Source: Bradyrhizobium ontarionense (GTDB lineage Bacteria; Pseudomonadota; Alphaproteobacteria; Rhizobiales; Xanthobacteraceae). From it: a stretch of 64,000 nucleotides of DNA. A program made the position numbers and the translations under genes. The first letter of the stretch is position 1. Each line of letters starts with the position of its first letter. Of this stretch, positions 59,857 to 64,000 are shown piece by piece. Location: positions 4,836,001 through 4,900,000 of the forward strand of contig NZ_CP088156.1 in the NCBI RefSeq assembly GCF_021088345.1, read 5' to 3'. The notes beneath the pieces were generated by a model. The model was not told where the DNA came from, did no database searches, and saw only the letters and a program-made list of their open reading frames with translations.

Positions 59857-60339
59857 ATGCGCGTTGTCGTGGTCGCCGTCGGTCGATTGAAGCAGGGTCC
59901 CGAGCGAGAGCTTGCGGAGCGCTACCGTGAGCGCTTCGATGACCTCGGCCGCAAGCTCGGCTTTCGCAGCCTCGATATCCATGAACTTCCAGAAAGCCGC
60001 GCGCGCGACGCCGTGACCCGGATGGCCGAGGAGGCGGCGGCGATCGCTGCCGTGATCCCGGAGAGATCCGTGCTCGTCTGTCTCGACGAGCGTGGCCAGA
60101 ACGTCGACAGCACAACCTTTGCGGGTCATCTCGGACGGTGGCGTGACGAGGGCGTTCCGGCCACGGTCTTCGTGATCGGCGGCACCGACGGACTTTCGCC
60201 GGAATTCCGGCGCAGAGCCAAGCTCGGGGTTGCGTTTGGGGCTGCGACTTGGCCGCACCAGATCGTCCGCGTCCTGCTGCTCGAGCAGCTTTACCGTACC
60301 GCTACAATCCTGGCAGGGCACCCCTATCACCGCGCTTGA
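59857..60339 (+). CDS. rlmH: 23S rRNA pseudouridine(1915) N3-methyltransferase
   Basis: A 160-residue SPOUT methyltransferase: MRVVVVAVGRLKQGPE, VLVCLDERGQNVDS, ATVFVIGGTDGLSPEF (knot, SAM binding) and PHQIVRVLLLEQLYRTATILAGHPYHR, the invariant C-terminus. It methylates pseudouridine 1915 in helix 69. GTG 59851 is an alternative start. It follows rsfS by 53 bases in the common alphaproteobacterial order. Confidence 0.96.
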   Translation: MRVVVVAVGRLKQGPERELAERYRERFDDLGRKLGFRSLDIHELPESRARDAVTRMAEEAAAIAAVIPERSVLVCLDERGQNVDSTTFAGHLGRWRDEGVPATVFVIGGTDGLSPEFRRRAKLGVAFGAATWPHQIVRVLLLEQLYRTATILAGHPYHRA

Positions 60340-60381
60340 ATCGCTTGAACTACGGACGACGGGAGCACATTAAGGACTTCA

Positions 60382-61752
60382 ATGTTCGCTGCGCGGCCCA
60401 TTCCTCGTTCCTCACGCACGGTCCGCAGCGGCCGGCCTTGCCGCGCGTCGCTGATCGCGTTGCTGATGGTTCTTCACGGTCTTCCGGCGACGGCCCAGAC
60501 CGGATTACGCCCCTCGATCGCCGGTACCACCTCACCGACGCCCGCAACTCCCGAGCAGCTCAAGCAACGCGAGCAGGAGCTCGAGGCAGCCCGCGCGGCG
60601 CAGAAGGCTGCAGCGGAAGCGCAGGAGCGCCTGAAGGCCGACATCGCCACGCTCGGCGAGGATCGCGGCAAGCTCAATCAGCAGCTGATCGACGTCGCCG
60701 CGCAGGTGCGCAGCGTCGAAGTCCGCGTCGGCGAAGCGGAAACGCGGCTGCGCGGGCTCGATGGCCGCGAGCAGGATCTGCGCAGCTCGCTGGAATCGCG
60801 CCGCGCAGAGGTCGTCGAGGTGCTGGCGGCCCTGCAGCGCGCCGGCCGCCGCACGCCGCCCGCGCTGCTTGTCAGGCCGGAAGACGCGCTGCAGTCACTG
60901 CGTACCGCCATGCTGCTGGGCTCGGTGATCCCCGAGATGCGCGGTCGCGCCGAGAAGCTCTCGACCGATCTCGGTGAGCTCGTCGCGATCCGCAAGACCA
61001 TTGCGACCGAGCGCGACAAGCTCGCCACCGACCGCGACAAGCTGCGGAGCGATCAGACCCGCCTCGCCGCGCTGGTGGAAGAACGCCAGCGCAAGCAGGC
61101 CTCGGCCGAGAAGGACATGGAAGCCGAGAGCGCCCGCGCCGTGGTCCTGGCCCAGCAGATCGATTCCCTGCAGGGGTTGATTACGACCATGGAGCTCGAC
61201 CTCAAGAGCGCGGCCAAGGCGGCATCGACCGCCAGCCTGCAGGGCGTTCCCATCAACAGCAGGCCCGACGCGAACGCGCTGCGTAATCCCGGCCGCAAGG
61301 CGCCGGCGATTGCTTTCGCCTCGACGAAGGGTATGCTGGCCTTCCCTGTCAACGGCACCAAGATTCGCGAATTCGGCGCATCGGACGGTGCCGGCGGCGC
61401 CGATAAAGGCATTTCTTTGGCGGTGCGGGCGGGGGCCCAGGTCACAACCCCGTGTGATGGCTGGGTTGTGTATGCCGGTCCCTTCCGCAGCTACGGACAA
61501 CTCTTGATCCTCAACGCCGGGGGCGGGTATCATGTCTTGATCGCCGGGATGGAGCGCATTTCCGTCAACATCGGGCAGTTTGTTCAGACGGGCGAGCCGG
61601 TCGCGACCATGGGTACGACCTCCCAGGTTGCGTCCATTCTCGCCACCAATGTGAGTCAACCAGTGCTCTATGTCGAGTTCCGCAAGGACGGCACTCCAAT
61701 CGATCCAGGCCCATGGTGGGCCGCAAATGAAGGCGAAAAGGTACGCGGATGA
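60382..61752 (+). CDS. envC: EnvC-like murein hydrolase activator (degenerate LytM)
   Basis: A 456-residue periplasmic protein. A signal peptide (about residues 24-39, ALLMVLHGLPATAQ) is followed by a long coiled coil (about 55-285) and a C-terminal LytM/M23 domain (about 320-450). The metal ligands are missing: GGADKGISLAV stands where active M23 enzymes have HxGxD, and GGGYHVLIAG has one His of the second motif. This is as in EnvC, which activates amidases instead of cutting murein. It overlaps ctpA by 4 bases. Confidence 0.9.
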   Translation: MFAARPIPRSSRTVRSGRPCRASLIALLMVLHGLPATAQTGLRPSIAGTTSPTPATPEQLKQREQELEAARAAQKAAAEAQERLKADIATLGEDRGKLNQQLIDVAAQVRSVEVRVGEAETRLRGLDGREQDLRSSLESRRAEVVEVLAALQRAGRRTPPALLVRPEDALQSLRTAMLLGSVIPEMRGRAEKLSTDLGELVAIRKTIATERDKLATDRDKLRSDQTRLAALVEERQRKQASAEKDMEAESARAVVLAQQIDSLQGLITTMELDLKSAAKAASTASLQGVPINSRPDANALRNPGRKAPAIAFASTKGMLAFPVNGTKIREFGASDGAGGADKGISLAVRAGAQVTTPCDGWVVYAGPFRSYGQLLILNAGGGYHVLIAGMERISVNIGQFVQTGEPVATMGTTSQVASILATNVSQPVLYVEFRKDGTPIDPGPWWAANEGEKVRG

Positions 61753-63104
61753 TGCGTAAGACTTCGGTAATTCTCCTGAGTGCGGCCACCGGTGCGGCAT
61801 TGACGCTGTTCGTGACGCAACCGCGCGCGGTGTTGATGGGATCGACCGCGCGCGCCGCGACCGCCGATACCTATCGCCAGCTCAATCTGTTCGGCGACGT
61901 CTTCGAGCGGGTCCGTAGCGACTACGTCGAGAAGCCCGACGACTCCAAGCTCGTCGAATCCGCGATCAGCGGCATGCTGTCCGGCCTCGATCCGCATTCG
62001 AGCTACATGGATGCGAAGAGCTTCCGCGACATGCAGGTGCAGACCCGCGGCGAGTTCGGCGGGCTCGGCATCGAAGTCACGATGGAAGACGGCCTGATCA
62101 AGGTGGTGTCGCCGATCGACGACACGCCGGCCTCGAAGGCAGGCATCCAGGCCAACGACATCATCACCAATCTCGACGACGAAGCCGTGCAGGGCCTGAC
62201 CCTCAACCAGGCCGTCGAGAAGATGCGCGGCCCGGTCGGCACCAAGATCAAGCTGAAGGTGGTGCGCAAGGGCGCCGACAATCCGCTCGACGTCACGCTG
62301 ACGCGCGACAACATCCGTGTCCGCTCGGTGCGCTCGCGCACGGAGAGCGACGACATCGCCTATATCCGCATCACCACCTTCAACGAGCAGACCACCGAGG
62401 GCCTGAAGAAGAGCATCGCCGATCTGCAGACCCAGATCGGGGACAAGCTGAAGGGCTACGTCATCGACCTGCGCAACAATCCGGGAGGCCTGCTCGAAGA
62501 GGCCGTCACGGTGTCCGACGCGTTCCTGGAGCGCGGCGAGATCGTTTCCACCCGCGGCCGCAATGCCGAGGAGACGCAGCGCCGTGCCGCGCATGCCGGG
62601 GACCTCACAAAGGGCAAGCCGGTCATCGTGCTGGTCAACGGTGGCTCGGCGTCCGCCTCGGAGATCGTGGCGGGCGCGTTGCAGGACCACAAGCGCGCCA
62701 CGCTGGTCGGCACCCGCTCGTTCGGCAAGGGCTCGGTGCAGACCATCATCCCGCTCGGCGCCGGCAATGGCGCCCTGCGCCTGACCACCGCGCGCTACTA
62801 CACGCCGTCGGGTCGCTCGATTCAGGCCAAGGGCATCGTTCCGGACATCGAGGTGCTGCAGGACGTGCCGGAGGAGCTGAAGTCGCGCACCGACACCAAG
62901 GGCGAGGCTTCGCTGCGCGGCCATCTGAAGAACGACGGCGACGAGAAGACCGGCTCGCAGTCCTACGTGCCGCCGGATGCCAAGGACGACAAGGCGCTCA
63001 AGCTGGCGGCCGACCTGCTGCACGGCATCAAGAACAGCGCCAACACCCCGGCGCCAACCGACAAGGCCGCGGCTGACAAGCCGGCCACCAAGGCCGCGAA
63101 CTAG
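61749..63104 (+). CDS. ctpA: Carboxyl-terminal processing protease, S41 family
   Basis: A 451-residue periplasmic protease. The N-terminal membrane/signal segment is VILLSAATGAALTLFV, then a PDZ domain (about residues 95-185: FGGLGIEVTMEDGLIKV, PASKAGIQANDIITNLDDEAV). The catalytic core has GYVIDLRNNPGGLLEEAV, the nucleophile Ser in NGGSASASEIVAG (about 300) and the Lys in GTRSFGKGSVQ (about 325). It removes or trims proteins from their C-terminus and may regulate murein hydrolases. An Ala/Lys/Thr-rich tail follows. Confidence 0.95.
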   Translation: MMRKTSVILLSAATGAALTLFVTQPRAVLMGSTARAATADTYRQLNLFGDVFERVRSDYVEKPDDSKLVESAISGMLSGLDPHSSYMDAKSFRDMQVQTRGEFGGLGIEVTMEDGLIKVVSPIDDTPASKAGIQANDIITNLDDEAVQGLTLNQAVEKMRGPVGTKIKLKVVRKGADNPLDVTLTRDNIRVRSVRSRTESDDIAYIRITTFNEQTTEGLKKSIADLQTQIGDKLKGYVIDLRNNPGGLLEEAVTVSDAFLERGEIVSTRGRNAEETQRRAAHAGDLTKGKPVIVLVNGGSASASEIVAGALQDHKRATLVGTRSFGKGSVQTIIPLGAGNGALRLTTARYYTPSGRSIQAKGIVPDIEVLQDVPEELKSRTDTKGEASLRGHLKNDGDEKTGSQSYVPPDAKDDKALKLAADLLHGIKNSANTPAPTDKAAADKPATKAAN

Positions 63105-63139
63105 CGCGGCAGGCGGCAGAACGGCGACATCAGGTTCAA

Positions 63140-63170
63140 GGGCGGCCCCAGGGCCGCCCTTTTTTCTTTT
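63140..63170 (+). terminator. Rho-independent terminator after ctpA
   Basis: GGGCGGCCC (63140-63148) pairs perfectly with GGGCCGCCC (63151-63159), followed by TTTTTTCTTTT. A strong terminator that ends the rlmH-envC-ctpA transcript. Confidence 0.92.
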
Positions 63171-63299
63171 CGAGATCCGTTTCTTTTGCGGGATCCGCGC
63201 CGCGTCACCCGGATCCCGCGATCTACGGGCTTGCGGACACCGCCCCTGCGCCCGAATCCCGGCCGTGGTATCGTCGATCCGATTGATTCGGGAATTTCG

Positions 63300-64000
63300 A
63301 TGACAGAGACGGCCGACGAACTGAGCGCTCCGCTCGGACAGACGGAGAAGCGTCGCAGGCGCCGACTTCGGTTCCCTTTCACGGCCCTGCAGGCGCTGGC
63401 CGTGCTGCTCGGCCTGTTCCTGGTGGCATTCGCCGGCTTTGCGATGTTCAGCGACAATCCGCTGGGCGGCGAGCCGGTCGCCCGGGTCGCGATCAACGAC
63501 GGGACCAAGCCGGACGACAAGGCGGCGGCAAAACCCGACGCAAAAGCCGAGCACGGCCCCGCTCCGGCGGCCAAGCAGGAGGGCGGCGAGCGCAAGACCA
63601 TCACCATCATCGATGGCTCCAGCGGTGCACGCCAGGAGGTTGCGATCGGCGCGGGCGGAAGCGAGACGTCCGACCAGGGATCCGCCGCGCCAACCACCGC
63701 CATGACCGGCGTCGACCCACGGCTGCTGGAGAAATCGCGCTACGGCATGATCCCGGTGGCCGCAGACGGCCTGAAACCGTTCACGGCGTATGCAGCCGAT
63801 GCCGACCGCGCCAAGGCGGCACGGATGCCGGCGGTCGCGATCGTCATCGGCGGCCTCGGCGTCGGCGCCGCCAAGACGGTCGATGCGATCATGAAGCTGC
63901 CGCCGGCGGTGACGCTGGCCTTCACGCCCTATGGCTCGGATCCCACCAAGCTCGCTGAGCGGGCCCGCGCGCAGCGTCACGAAATCCTGCTGCAGGTGCC
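63300..64000 (+). CDS. Divergent polysaccharide deacetylase, YibQ-like (partial)
   Basis: The first 233 residues of a protein running off the window. A basic start (EKRRRRRLRF), a transmembrane anchor (ALAVLLGLFLVAFAGFAMF), an Ala/Lys/Glu-rich linker to about 165, then the start of the deacetylase fold: MPAVAIVIGGLGVGAAKTVDAIMKLPPAVTLAFTPYG. This is the divergent polysaccharide deacetylase (DUF610) family, usually encoded beside envC and ctpA. The family lacks the normal catalytic Asp pair; its role in the envelope is not established. ATG 63300. Confidence 0.9.
   Translation, partial: MTETADELSAPLGQTEKRRRRRLRFPFTALQALAVLLGLFLVAFAGFAMFSDNPLGGEPVARVAINDGTKPDDKAAAKPDAKAEHGPAPAAKQEGGERKTITIIDGSSGARQEVAIGAGGSETSDQGSAAPTTAMTGVDPRLLEKSRYGMIPVAADGLKPFTAYAADADRAKAARMPAVAIVIGGLGVGAAKTVDAIMKLPPAVTLAFTPYGSDPTKLAERARAQRHEILLQV

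Overview
The window looks like chromosomal DNA of a GC-rich alphaproteobacterium of the Bradyrhizobium/Rhodopseudomonas group. The evidence is the alphaproteobacterial gene order rplU-rpmA-...-obgE-proB-proA-nadD-rsfS-rlmH-envC-ctpA-yibQ, DUF2848 and DUF3422 proteins, an Omp31-type barrel protein, and several kinds of short dispersed repeats. No database search was possible. Family names come from motif recognition.

Layout. (1) 1-11.6 kb is an exopolysaccharide locus. A seven-gene minus-strand operon encodes four GT4 glycosyltransferases in all with the plus-strand one counted separately, a Wzz/tyrosine-kinase-like co-polymerase, a Wzy-like polymerase, a Wzx/MurJ-like flippase and a polysaccharide deacetylase. 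It is flanked on the left by a plus-strand glycosyltransferase and a partial secreted glycosidase. (2) 11.9-15.2 kb holds a DUF2848 gene, a DUF3422 gene and about 1 kb of repeats. (3) 15.2-21.8 kb is a type I restriction-modification operon (hsdR, hsdM, hsdS) with a fourth, nuclease-like gene. (4) 22.7-27.6 kb is a PQQ-dependent alcohol oxidation cluster: quinoprotein, small cytochrome c, MxaJ-like binding protein and a sorbosone dehydrogenase-like protein. (5) 28.7-35.2 kb is a PotABCD-like ABC importer operon with a PuuE-type deacetylase and a sirtuin, facing a divergent GntR/FCD regulator across two near-identical palindromic operators. (6) 35.2-38.5 kb has a multi-pass membrane protein and a methyltransferase-GT2 fusion. 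(7) 39.06-40.38 kb is an IS110-family element inserted in a dispersed repeat. (8) 40.4-51 kb is a mixed accessory segment: YchJ, secreted proteins, a coiled-coil protein, an MmcQ/YjbR gene and its decayed duplicate, a beta-helix protein, tRNA-Ser(CGA), an outer-membrane barrel protein and a ROK-like kinase. (9) 51-64 kb is the conserved housekeeping block, with a ParDE toxin-antitoxin pair lodged between proB and proA.

The most notable observation is in the IS110 element. Its left end can be read as a complete bridge RNA: a 5' hairpin, a target-binding loop whose guides match the interrupted repeat on both sides of a CT core, and a donor-binding loop whose guides match the two ends of the element. 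An unoccupied copy of the same target repeat lies at 14.7-15.1 kb and fixes the insertion point. A second strong observation is a ROK-type sugar kinase (49862-50983) whose conserved motifs occur in circularly permuted order.
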